Assembly (NCBI GenBank): GCA_009783865.1
Contig: WRCR01000101.1
Span: forward strand, 1 to 10,779
Length of the DNA: 10,779 bases
Reading direction: 5' to 3'
From: Planctomycetaceae bacterium
Lineage (GTDB): Bacteria > Planctomycetota > Planctomycetia > Pirellulales > Thermoguttaceae
Position numbers and translations under genes: made by a program. Positions 1-5,421 of the stretch are shown one piece after another (the first letter of the stretch is position 1; each line of letters opens with the position of its first letter). Below the pieces are notes generated by a model that was not told where the DNA came from, did no database searches, and worked only from the letters and a program-made list of their open reading frames with translations.

Positions 1-382
1 ATACGCGATATCATTTCCGAATAACGGCAAAAGCGGTCGGCTTTGAGGACTCCACTGCGTCGCTGGTAGTTGGAGAGACGACTCTTGCAAACAAACTTGC
101 CCGACCGGTGCTTGAAGTTGATATGGAAGCCACTACCAATAAAAGCGTCACGCTGGCTTGGGAAGCGGTTCGCGGCGCAACGTATTACACACTCGAATGG
201 AAGTTATCCAGCGATAACAGTCAGAATCCGACGTGGTACAAAATCGAAAATGTTACCGGTGCTTCCTACACGGTTGGTTTATTGGAAACGTTGTCAGCGA
301 ATACGCGGTATCATTTCCGAATAACTGCACATGCGGACGGCTTTGAGGACTCCCAAGCGTCGCTGGTAGTTGGAGAAACGAC
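1..382 (+). repeat. 300-bp-period tandem coding repeat (FN3 units)
   Basis: Positions 1-82 and 301-382 align without gaps at an offset of exactly 300 bp, with about nine mismatches in 82 positions. Both copies encode RYHFRITA...GFEDS...ASLVVGETT. Similarity fades after about position 383, where the second copy runs into the stop codon. The window opens inside the array, so the number of upstream units is unknown. Confidence 0.85.
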
Positions 383-401
383 GAAGTTAAATCTTGTTTA
401 A
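1..401 (+). CDS. Fibronectin type III repeat protein, C-terminal end (partial)
   Basis: The reading frame is open from the window edge (first full codon at position 3) to TAA at 399-401, so the start lies outside. The translation carries the end of one FN3-like domain (TRYHFRITAKAVGFEDS) and one complete domain. The complete domain runs from VTLAWEAV (conserved Trp of strand B) through WYKIENVTGASYTV to the NTRYHFRI strand-F motif (conserved Tyr) and VVGETT. FN3 domains are beta-sandwich modules common in extracellular and surface proteins, where they act as spacers or bind ligands. The protein stops four residues after the last repeat (LNLV), with no visible dockerin, sortase or other anchor. 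The two domains are 100 residues apart and close to 90% identical at the DNA level, pointing to recent duplication. Overall function is unknown because the N-terminal part is missing. Confidence 0.8.
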   Translation, partial: TRYHFRITAKAVGFEDSTASLVVGETTLANKLARPVLEVDMEATTNKSVTLAWEAVRGATYYTLEWKLSSDNSQNPTWYKIENVTGASYTVGLLETLSANTRYHFRITAHADGFEDSQASLVVGETTKLNLV

Positions 402-412
402 CGCAGCGGTTT

Positions 413-428
413 GTTTAGCGGGCGGTTC
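413..428 (+). repeat. Dispersed TTTAGC element, subfamily I (copy 1)
   Basis: The sequence GTTTAGCGGGCGGTTC lies 12 bp after the stop of the FN3 gene, in the same orientation. The same 16 bases recur exactly at 7818-7833 after the sugar kinase gene. Here the bases that follow (TGACCAACC) make only a weak hairpin (GGT/ACC), unlike the strong one at 7827-7843. Confidence 0.6.
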
Positions 429-431
429 TGA

Positions 432-635
432 CCAACCTCTTACTTTGAAGAGGAAGAAAAAGCGGAGGCGGAAACACTTATTCCGCTGACGCAACTTCAC
501 GCCGGAGTTCGGGTGAAAATTCCTGCCGTTCTGACGAAAGACCAGATAGGACGATTTGCAAAGATTCTTGCCGACACACCGAAGTATCTTGTCGAGCGTC
601 TCGGTCTCAACGAAAAGCAGGATGATTGCGGTTGA
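432..635 (+). pseudogene. Coding remnant, unrecognised protein C-terminus
   Basis: The frame from 432 to TGA at 633-635 is open and reads like real protein. It has a charged start (YFEEEEKAEAETLIPL), then GVRVKIPAVLTKDQIGRF, AKILADTPKYLVERLGL and NEKQDDCG, with codon use like the neighbouring genes. The frame has no ATG and is closed upstream by TGA at 429-431. The only plausible starts are CTG at 486 or GTG at 513, neither with a clear ribosome binding site. The stretch directly follows the dispersed element at 413-428. The likeliest reading is the surviving 3' end of a gene whose 5' part was deleted, perhaps when the upstream gene or element arrived. A short functional ORF of about 40 codons starting at GTG 513 cannot be excluded. 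I do not recognise the family. Confidence 0.4.
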
Positions 636-653
636 ATTATTTTTAACCGCAAT
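625..653. other. Perfect 9-bp inverted repeat between remnant and HYExAFE gene
   Basis: ATTGCGGTT at 625-633 pairs perfectly with AACCGCAAT at 645-653 across an 11-base AT-rich loop that contains TTTTT. It overlaps the stop codon of the upstream remnant and ends 10 bp before the -35 box of the next gene. Neither strand has a T-run after the stem, so it is not a canonical intrinsic terminator. It could be a weak terminator or an operator-like palindrome. Confidence 0.45.
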
Positions 654-663
654 GAAAGCACTC

Positions 664-692
664 TTGACAAAATCCGGCGAAGGATGTAGATT
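664..692 (+). promoter_or_regulatory. Sigma70-type promoter for the HYExAFE gene
   Basis: A perfect -35 box TTGACA (664-669), a 17-base spacer and a -10-like TAGATT (687-692) lie upstream of the ATG at 738. This predicts a start of transcription near 699 and a leader of about 40 bases. A strong ribosome binding site, AGGAG at 727-731, sits six bases before the ATG. Confidence 0.6.
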
Positions 693-737
693 ATCAGTAT
701 GAATTGACTTTGACTTCGGAAGGAACAGGAGCAAAAA

Positions 738-1235
738 ATGCTGCTTCAAAATCACTACGAAAGAGCGTTTGAAACATTTCTGCGGGAACAGAAAATTCCA
801 TATCTTGCTGTGATGGAACGCCATCGAAATAAGACGGACGACGGCAAGTCCATTAAAAATTTGGACTTCGTGATTTCCCGTTCCGGCGAGACCTCCTACC
901 TGATTGACGTGAAAGGAAGAAAATTCTCCCCGAAAGGATATTGGCGGTCATGGTCAACGCACGACGATTTGCTCGGTTTGAAAGAATGGGAAACTATCTT
1001 CGGCGAAAACTTCTGCGGACTGTTCGTCTTTGCTTACCAAATCTGCGGGAATAAGTCGCCGCTGCCGCCGGAAGATTTGTTCGAATACAAGAACAATCTT
1101 TACGGCTTCATTGGAATTTCTTACCGTGATTATCTTTCCGAAGTTAAACTTCTTTCGCCGCGCTGGCAGACATTTTCGCTGCCGTCGGACAAGTTCAGAA
1201 AGTTGGCTAGACCGTTCCTCGACTTTGTACGGTAA
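738..1235 (+). CDS. HYExAFE family protein, PD-(D/E)XK nuclease-like
   Basis: This is a soluble 165-residue protein with no signal peptide. It begins with the motif HYERAFE (residues 6-12), matching the HYExAFE pattern that names a family of uncharacterised proteins I associate with Planctomycetota. A restriction-endonuclease-like core is suggested by Glu8/Glu12 in the first helix, Asp43 in NLDFVI and the strand LIDVKGRKF with Asp57-x-Lys59. That gives the D...(D/E)xK spacing of PD-(D/E)XK enzymes. A conserved-looking block W69..W72..DDLLGLKEWE follows. AGGAG six bases upstream fixes the start, and a consensus-like promoter precedes it. The gene ends 5 bp from the convergent peptidase gene. 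Family membership is fairly sure. Nuclease activity and substrate are inference; no partner methylase or toxin is nearby. Confidence 0.85.
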   Translation: MLLQNHYERAFETFLREQKIPYLAVMERHRNKTDDGKSIKNLDFVISRSGETSYLIDVKGRKFSPKGYWRSWSTHDDLLGLKEWETIFGENFCGLFVFAYQICGNKSPLPPEDLFEYKNNLYGFIGISYRDYLSEVKLLSPRWQTFSLPSDKFRKLARPFLDFVR

Positions 1236-1240
1236 GGGTT

Positions 1241-2680
1241 TCACTTCTCCGAAACGCTCACACTGACAGTTCCCGTATTGTCTCCTAACTCTGACGGCAC
1301 ATCATTTATCCGAAAAAATAACACGCCGGTTTCCGGTGCTTCCCATTCGGTATTCAATCCAACTGACAGCGGACAGTGAAAGCCGATGCCGGTTTGTTCC
1401 TCATCTTGTAACTCTATGTTCGGTACAACTGCCGCAAGTAATCTGCCGAGCGGTTCGCCGTTATAATACTTCACCGTTATTCCATTCGGTTCCGACAGCC
1501 ACGGCTTCGGTTCATTGCCGAGTTGAAACCGTCCCGTCGCCGAAATGGAATAAGTTCTTCCTTTTTTCAGTATCAGTCCGCTTGATTGCCAGCCGCAATT
1601 TGTTTTAACGGTTATCACTTTGCTTTTGGAACGCAGCGGCAATTCATTCTGCGGATAATCAATTTTCGTCCGTCCGAAGTCATAGCCGTAGCAGATATTC
1701 CGCTGAAAATCCAGCCAATCATTCGCCAAATTTATCTCCGCCGCGTGTTCCGAATTATGTTTGCGGACTAATTCAAAAAACCGCTGATTCGTTTGAATGA
1801 AATTCTCCGACAGATAATATGACGTTTGCCGAAACGCTTCCCTATACGAAGTATGATTAGTACAAAAGGCGGCAAACGCCCAACTCCAAGCGTAGGATTC
1901 GTTTTCGTTATAATCCTCTGCCGTTAAGTTAAACATATCCTCAAGCGGCATAAACAGCGGCTCTTTTTGCTGTGTTTCTTTTCTTATGGATTGCATACCG
2001 ATGTCTTGCCGGACATATTCGATGCGTCCCCAACGGGGAAAGTCCGCCGGTGTCTTTGGAACAACACCGAGCGTCAATTTTCCGTTTTCCCAGCGGTGCG
2101 TGGAAAGCAACTCTGCCGTTCCTTCCCGATACCACGGCGGTCCCCAATGTCCGAAAGCATAACCCATCAAGGCGTGAACACATTCATGCAGAAATAGATG
2201 CCGCTGATAGTACGGATTCGCCTGACTGCGCAGCCAGATTCGGCTGCGCAGCGCATAACCGTTTTTCAATTTCGGTACCTGCGCAACTGCTCCGCTCGAT
2301 TTGAATTTATCGAAATCGCCGATGAGAAAACATTCAATGTGAAAGTCCGTGTAATTCTTTTCGTCCAAGCCGAAAAACCGGCAGCATTGCGGAACGAATT
2401 GTGCAAACACTTCAAGCAGTTCATCAACGTCTTTTCGGTTCGGCAAGTCGGTATAGAGTGTGATTTGTTTTTCCTGAATTTTTCGGATACCGTTTTGCGA
2501 CAGAGAGGTTTCGTCAAGCGGTACTTCTTTCTGCCAGCGGGAACGGATTTGTTTGCCGATTGCTTCCGCTTTTGTGATAGCGGATGACGAGTCATTGTCC
2601 GCTATGAAATCCCCTGCATTACTGCATAGCGGCAAAAAGAAAAACAGAACGGAGAGAAATAGGAATTTTCTGAATAGCAT
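1241..2680 (-). CDS. Secreted HExxH zinc-peptidase-like protein with LecA-like C-terminal domain
   Basis: A 479-residue exported protein. Residues 1-22 form a signal peptide (basic MLFRK, a Leu/Phe-rich core, cleavage after SNA). The catalytic region holds LFLHECVH (HExxH at 165-169) and, 17 residues on, WYREGTAELL, where Glu186 is the probable third zinc ligand. This is the gluzincin / 'peptidase MA-like' arrangement. Residues 353-477 look like a carbohydrate-binding beta-sandwich of the PA-IL/LecA type: GWQSSGLILKKGRTY, then EPNGITVKYYNGEPLGRLLAAV, then FFRINDVPSELGDNTGTV, whose Asn-Asp and Asp-Asn positions resemble the calcium/sugar-binding loop. The likely role is cleavage of a periplasmic or external glycoprotein or peptide, targeted by sugar binding; this is inferred. 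The gene is head-to-head with the CFLTTAC gene and tail-to-tail with the HYExAFE gene. Ribosome binding site evidence is weak (GGGTAGG about 12 bases upstream). Confidence 0.8.
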   Translation of the reverse strand: MLFRKFLFLSVLFFFLPLCSNAGDFIADNDSSSAITKAEAIGKQIRSRWQKEVPLDETSLSQNGIRKIQEKQITLYTDLPNRKDVDELLEVFAQFVPQCCRFFGLDEKNYTDFHIECFLIGDFDKFKSSGAVAQVPKLKNGYALRSRIWLRSQANPYYQRHLFLHECVHALMGYAFGHWGPPWYREGTAELLSTHRWENGKLTLGVVPKTPADFPRWGRIEYVRQDIGMQSIRKETQQKEPLFMPLEDMFNLTAEDYNENESYAWSWAFAAFCTNHTSYREAFRQTSYYLSENFIQTNQRFFELVRKHNSEHAAEINLANDWLDFQRNICYGYDFGRTKIDYPQNELPLRSKSKVITVKTNCGWQSSGLILKKGRTYSISATGRFQLGNEPKPWLSEPNGITVKYYNGEPLGRLLAAVVPNIELQDEEQTGIGFHCPLSVGLNTEWEAPETGVLFFRINDVPSELGDNTGTVSVSVSEK

Positions 2681-2732
2681 CGTGTTAAATTTCCTACCCT
2701 TGCAGCATGAAGTGCGAAACAGTTAAATACTT

Positions 2733-2761
2733 TTGGATTATAACCGATAAAAACAGATAAT
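2733..2761 (+). promoter_or_regulatory. Candidate promoter for the CFLTTAC gene
   Basis: TTGGAT at 2733-2738, a 17-base spacer and GATAAT at 2756-2761 (one base from consensus) lie 36 bp before the ATG at 2798. The -35 box is poor. The site overlaps the candidate -10 box of the divergent peptidase gene, so the two directions may compete. Confidence 0.35.
2737..2742 (-). promoter_or_regulatory. Candidate -10 box for the peptidase gene
   Basis: Read on the minus strand this is a perfect TATAAT, about 55 bases upstream of the peptidase ATG at 2680. No good -35 box stands 16-18 bases further out, so the call rests on the -10 alone. Confidence 0.35.
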
Positions 2762-2797
2762 GGAATAAAAGAATACTGTCTGACCAGCGAGAATTGG

Positions 2798-3148
2798 ATG
2801 CGCTGCGCGAATTACAAAGGCAGCAGTTGCTTCCTAACGACGGCTTGCGTTCACTATGCCGGTTTGCCTGATGACTGCAAAGAACTAACCGGAATGAGAA
2901 ATTTTCGGGACGATTATTTGCTTTCATTGCCCAACGGTCAAGCGATGTATGACGAATACTATCGGCTTGCTCCTGCGATTGTCGAAGCGATTGAACAAAG
3001 CGATGAACGAACCGGCATCTTGGCAGATATTTTGTCGAGTGTCCGTCAATGCGTACATTTTTCCGAAAATGGAAACAACGAAGCGGCATTGGACGTTTAT
3101 ACGGCAATGTTTGACGATTTGAAAAATCGATTCGCGCCGCAAAGTTGA
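2798..3148 (+). CDS. Small CFLTTAC (CFI-box-like) protein
   Basis: A 116-residue protein with no signal peptide or membrane segment. The conserved-looking N-terminus has CANYKG, then CFLTTACVHYAGLPDDC with cysteines at 3, 11, 17 and 27. A helical region follows: ELTGMRNFRDDYL, PNGQAMYDEYYRLAPAIVEAI, and a C-terminal helix ending AMFDDLKNRF. The CF(I/L)xTAC block with a downstream FRD..L and YY..AP pattern is that of the CFI-box family, often found as a C-terminal or stand-alone domain of unknown function. The cysteines suggest a metal site or disulfide, which is inference. The ATG at 2798 is the only ATG in frame before the motif, and its ribosome binding site is poor. The frame stays open upstream to 2744 without another ATG, so a non-ATG start is possible. 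A strong terminator lies 17 bp after the stop. Confidence 0.75.
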   Translation: MRCANYKGSSCFLTTACVHYAGLPDDCKELTGMRNFRDDYLLSLPNGQAMYDEYYRLAPAIVEAIEQSDERTGILADILSSVRQCVHFSENGNNEAALDVYTAMFDDLKNRFAPQS

Positions 3149-3164
3149 TTGAACGTTCTTCACG

Positions 3165-3190
3165 AGCGGGAAACTGCGTTTCCCGCTTTT
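3165..3190 (+). terminator. Intrinsic terminator after the CFLTTAC gene
   Basis: A perfect 10-bp stem, AGCGGGAAAC (3165-3174) with GTTTCCCGCT (3178-3187), closes a three-base loop TGC and is followed by T residues to 3190. It starts 17 bp after the stop codon, which is good spacing for rho-independent termination. The T-run is short, but the stem's last T adds to it. Confidence 0.75.
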
Positions 3191-3212
3191 ACGAAAAAAC
3201 GTCTCTCGGTAA

Positions 3213-3235
3213 AGCGGAAATCACAGATTTCCGCT
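3213..3235. other. Second perfect 10-bp, 3-base-loop hairpin
   Basis: AGCGGAAATC (3213-3222) pairs perfectly with GATTTCCGCT (3226-3235) around loop ACA. It lies 25 bp after the terminator and has the same design: AGCGG at the 5' foot, CCGCT at the 3' foot and a three-base loop. No T-run follows on the plus strand (CGTTGT), and TTTACC follows on the minus strand. It may be a sibling repeat, part of a structured RNA, or a backup transcription stop. Confidence 0.55.
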
Positions 3236-3281
3236 CGTTGTGCCGCTCGCCGCTCAAACTGGCACTTTTTGCTCTTGCCAA

Positions 3282-3293
3282 GTTTAGCGGGCG
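3282..3293 (+). repeat. Dispersed TTTAGC element, subfamily I, partial (copy 2)
   Basis: GTTTAGCGGGCG matches the first 12 bases of the copies at 413 and 7818 and then diverges (TGCTACC). It is 133 bp downstream of the CFLTTAC gene and in the same orientation. Confidence 0.5.
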
Positions 3294-3375
3294 TGCTACC
3301 ATGTCCGCCGGTTGTACTCCGCAGCCCTTCGGCTTGCGGCTATTATTACTCGCAACTCACCACTCGTCACTCAAA

Positions 3376-3408
3376 GTTAAGATAGGTAAAACAACGTTAA
3401 AATAGGTA
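3376..3408 (+). repeat. Two 13-bp direct repeats, 20-bp period
   Basis: GTTAAGATAGGTA (3376-3388) and GTTAAAATAGGTA (3396-3408) differ at one base and are one to two helical turns apart. Such spacing could suit a dimeric DNA-binding protein, but there is no nearby promoter, so the role is unknown. Confidence 0.4.
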
Positions 3409-3510
3409 GTCACCATGTGCAAAATGATACAATTTACAGAAGTATTTTGTTTTCAAGCAGTTACGTCAATAAATTTTTTCGATTTAGGGCTTGATGTTAG
3501 GTGGTTTGTC

Positions 3511-3530
3511 AACCGGAGTACCGCTAAATA
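3511..3530 (-). repeat. Dispersed TTTAGC element, subfamily II variant (copy 3)
   Basis: On the minus strand this reads TATTTAGCGGTACTCCGGTT. It matches the subfamily II sequence TATTTAGCCGGTACTCCG except for a missing C, which weakens its hairpin. It lies immediately after the terminator stem of the isomerase gene and reads in the same direction as that gene. Confidence 0.55.
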
Positions 3531-3556
3531 GGCGGGAAGTTATCATTACTCCCGCC
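3531..3556 (-). terminator. Terminator-like hairpin after the isomerase gene
   Basis: Read on the minus strand, GGCGGGA (3556-3550) pairs with TCCCGCC (3537-3531); a G-T pair can extend the stem by one, leaving a loop of about ten bases. It begins 34 bp after the isomerase stop at 3591. The minus-strand tail is TATTTAGC, so it lacks a full T-run and may work in both directions. Confidence 0.55.
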
Positions 3557-3590
3557 AAATCTACACACCCATACATGTAATCAGGTATTC

Positions 3591-4595
3591 CTACCGGTTT
3601 TCCTTATCGAAGGCACCGTCAAAGGCGACATCGCTCGGCGAGAAGTTAATTTTCTTGACATACGCACAGGATTCTGCTGCGCCGAATTCCCGTTCCATTC
3701 CCATGTCTTCCCATTCAACGGAAAGCGGACCGGTATAGCCGATGTGATTCAAGGCACGAATGATTTCCTCGAAGTTCACGCCGCCGTGTCCGAGTGAACG
3801 GAAGTCCCAGCCGCGCCGGTAATCGCCGAAATTCAAGTGCGAACTCAATATGCCGGTTCTGCCGTTCAGCGTTACAATCGCATCCTTCATGTGGACATGA
3901 TAAATCCGGTCTTTGAATCGGTAAATGAATTCAACGGGGTCCATTCCCTGCCACAGAAGATGCGACGGGTCGAAGTTGAAACCGAATTCCGGTCTCCATT
4001 TCAATGCATCGAGTGCAACTTCGGTGCTGTAATAGTCGAAAGCGATTTCCGTCGGATGAACTTCGAGAGCAAATTTTACGCCGCATTCGCCGAAGACATC
4101 GAGAATCGGATTCCAGCGTTCAGCGAGGAGTTTATAGCCGTCGTCAATCCAACTTTGCGGAACGCTTGGGAAGGAATACAGATAGGGCCATATACTTGAA
4201 CCGGTGAAGCCGGTGACAACACCGCAACCCATCTTTTGAGCGGCGCGGGCAACGTTTTTCATTTCGTCGGCAGCGCGTTTGCTGACACCGTCGGGATTAC
4301 CGTCTCCCCAGACCTCTTCGGGACAAAATCCGCGATAGCGTTCATCGACTTTGTCTAAAACGCATTGTCCGACCAAGTGTGCTTGCAAAGCCCAGCAGCC
4401 GAGACCGGCATTGTTTAAAATTTCCCGGCGTTGAGTGCAATAATCGCTTTCGGTTACTGCACGTTTGACTTCAAACAGTTCGCCCCAAGTTGCGAGTTCG
4501 ACACCGTCGAAGCCGAAGGACTTTGCTTTGGGGGCGAGTTGAGCGAGAGTTAAGTCAGCCCACTGACCGGTAGTGAGTGTAACGGGACGAGCCAT
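3591..4595 (-). CDS. Sugar phosphate isomerase/epimerase (xylose isomerase-like TIM barrel)
   Basis: A 334-residue cytoplasmic protein of the AP endonuclease 2 / xylose isomerase-like TIM-barrel superfamily, which interconverts sugars or inositol derivatives using a divalent metal. It opens with a barrel strand and GFDGVELATWGELF (residues 28-41). Four expected metal ligands are visible: Glu178 in FALEVHPTE, Asp209 in FNFDPSH, His235 in IYHVHMKD and Glu294 in LSVEWEDMG. His180 and His212 lie nearby. The length is normal for the family. AGGAG eight bases before the ATG supports the start at 4595. The gene stands alone on its strand, 120 bp downstream of rnc, and a hairpin follows it. An FGGY sugar kinase 1.7 kb away could use the same pathway, but they are not co-transcribed. 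The substrate cannot be read from the sequence. Confidence 0.9.
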   Translation of the reverse strand: MARPVTLTTGQWADLTLAQLAPKAKSFGFDGVELATWGELFEVKRAVTESDYCTQRREILNNAGLGCWALQAHLVGQCVLDKVDERYRGFCPEEVWGDGNPDGVSKRAADEMKNVARAAQKMGCGVVTGFTGSSIWPYLYSFPSVPQSWIDDGYKLLAERWNPILDVFGECGVKFALEVHPTEIAFDYYSTEVALDALKWRPEFGFNFDPSHLLWQGMDPVEFIYRFKDRIYHVHMKDAIVTLNGRTGILSSHLNFGDYRRGWDFRSLGHGGVNFEEIIRALNHIGYTGPLSVEWEDMGMEREFGAAESCAYVKKINFSPSDVAFDGAFDKENR

Positions 4596-4690
4596 AAATT
4601 TTTCTCCTGATAAAATGGAAAGTGAAATGGAAAAATTAACGCAGTGATTTTATTACAAAAAATTGGGAAATGCAATAGACGAGAGAAGCC

Positions 4691-4715
4691 AGAGCCGGAG
4701 TACCGGCTAAATAAT
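4691..4715 (-). repeat. Dispersed TTTAGC element, subfamily II, hairpin-forming (copy 4)
   Basis: On the minus strand, directly after the rnc stop codon, the sequence ATTATTTAGCCGGTACTCCG continues to GCTCT. AGCCGG and CCGGCT form a perfect 6-bp stem with a four-base loop TACT (4693-4708). The first 20 bases are identical to the copy at 6187-6206 on the other strand. It could serve as the rnc 3' hairpin, though no T-run follows. Confidence 0.65.
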
Positions 4716-5420
4716 CTAATGCACATATTTCGGCGGGTCGCCTTTCATTACCGCCAAAGCGTTCTCGGCTGCACGCTGCTCCGCTATCTTTTTCGTCGCT
4801 CCCCATGCCGAAGGAAAACTTTCGCCGCCGATTTTCACTCCAACGTGGAAACTGCGAAGATGGTCGGGACCCGTCGTCTCAATTATCTTGTACTCCGGCA
4901 CCTTTCCAAGTTTCCGATGCACATAATCCTGCAACAGCGATTTGAAATTGTCGGCATCATTATCAACCAGCATTTTTTCAATTTCGCCGCGAAAGATACG
5001 CAAAATAAACTTGCGGGCTTTCTCCAAGCCGCCGTCCAAATACAACGCCGCTATGAACGCTTCCATCGTATTTGCAAGAACCGAACCGGGAATCTTTCCG
5101 AGACGACTCATCCCGCGTCCGAGAATCAAACATTCTCTCAAACCGATTTCTTCCGCTAAACGGTGACAAGTTGTCCTGCTGACAACGGACGACTTAATCT
5201 TCGTCATAGCCCCTTCCTGTATGTCAGGATAGGTTCGATAAAGATGGTCGCAAATGATATAACCGAGAACGCTGTCGCCGAGAAACTCCATCCGCTCATT
5301 GGATTCGTTTGGATGCACCGCTCCCGATGAATGAGTCAATGCGTGCCGCAGCAGTTCGGTATTGCGGAAATCAACGCCGAGTTTTTTCTGACAATTCGTT
5401 AAAAATTCTTCGAGTTCCAT
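4716..5420 (-). CDS. rnc: Ribonuclease III
   Basis: Ribonuclease III cuts double-stranded RNA and matures rRNA and some mRNAs. The 234-residue protein has the usual two-domain form. The nuclease domain (about 1-150) contains the signature NERMEFLGDS at 41-50 with catalytic Glu45 and Asp49, and the second cluster SVLANTMEAFIAALYLDGG with Glu120. A double-stranded RNA-binding domain (about 158-226) follows, ending GATKKIAEQRAAENALAVM. One point is odd: the residue matching Asp114 of the E. coli enzyme (ILADTVEA) is Asn117 here. Other bacterial enzymes also have Asn there as far as I recall, so activity is probably kept. The ATG is one base after the stop of the ABC gene, with AGG in the upstream gene's end as ribosome binding site. 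This implies translational coupling. A dispersed hairpin element follows the stop directly. Confidence 0.97.
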   Translation of the reverse strand: MELEEFLTNCQKKLGVDFRNTELLRHALTHSSGAVHPNESNERMEFLGDSVLGYIICDHLYRTYPDIQEGAMTKIKSSVVSRTTCHRLAEEIGLRECLILGRGMSRLGKIPGSVLANTMEAFIAALYLDGGLEKARKFILRIFRGEIEKMLVDNDADNFKSLLQDYVHRKLGKVPEYKIIETTGPDHLRSFHVGVKIGGESFPSAWGATKKIAEQRAAENALAVMKGDPPKYVH

Positions 5421-5421
5421 T

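Larger units (their letters stand above)
3149..3590. other. Gene-free, hairpin- and repeat-rich intergenic region
   Basis: I see no credible gene in these roughly 440 bp. Besides the two 10-bp hairpins and the terminator at 3531-3556, it holds two further stem-loops. One is ACTGGCA...TGCCA(A)GT at 3258-3283, with one bulged base. The other, at 3319-3339, pairs CCGCA and GCC with GGC and TGCGG around a CTTC loop and one bulged T. Two dispersed TTTAGC elements also lie here. Around 3306-3320 the bases GCCGGTTGTACTCCG resemble subfamily II with a small insertion. The 3' half (3410-3510) is AT-rich and featureless. The region separates a plus-strand gene end from a minus-strand gene end, so it is convergent and needs no promoter. 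Confidence 0.5.

Noticed and set aside
387..824. Minus-strand open frame of 145 codons
   Set aside because: It overlaps the FN3 end, the remnant and the start of the well-supported HYExAFE gene. Its translation is basic and aromatic-rich with no recognisable motif or ribosome binding site.
2779..2868. Possible frameshift at the start of the CFLTTAC gene
   Set aside because: A second frame (SDQRELDALRELQRQQ) looks protein-like, but it has no ATG. The chosen frame already gives a natural CANYKG...CFLTTAC N-terminus from an ATG.
3165..3340. CRISPR-like array
   Set aside because: The hairpins differ in sequence, the intervals are irregular, and there are no repeated 25-40 bp units or cas genes.
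3145..3405. Plus-strand open frames in the hairpin-rich spacer
   Set aside because: They run straight through the terminator and second hairpin. The translations are low-quality, without domain motifs, and no ribosome binding site precedes them.
4644..5159. Plus-strand open frame of 171 codons
   Set aside because: It is antisense to RNase III, whose motifs are unambiguous, and it has no domain features.
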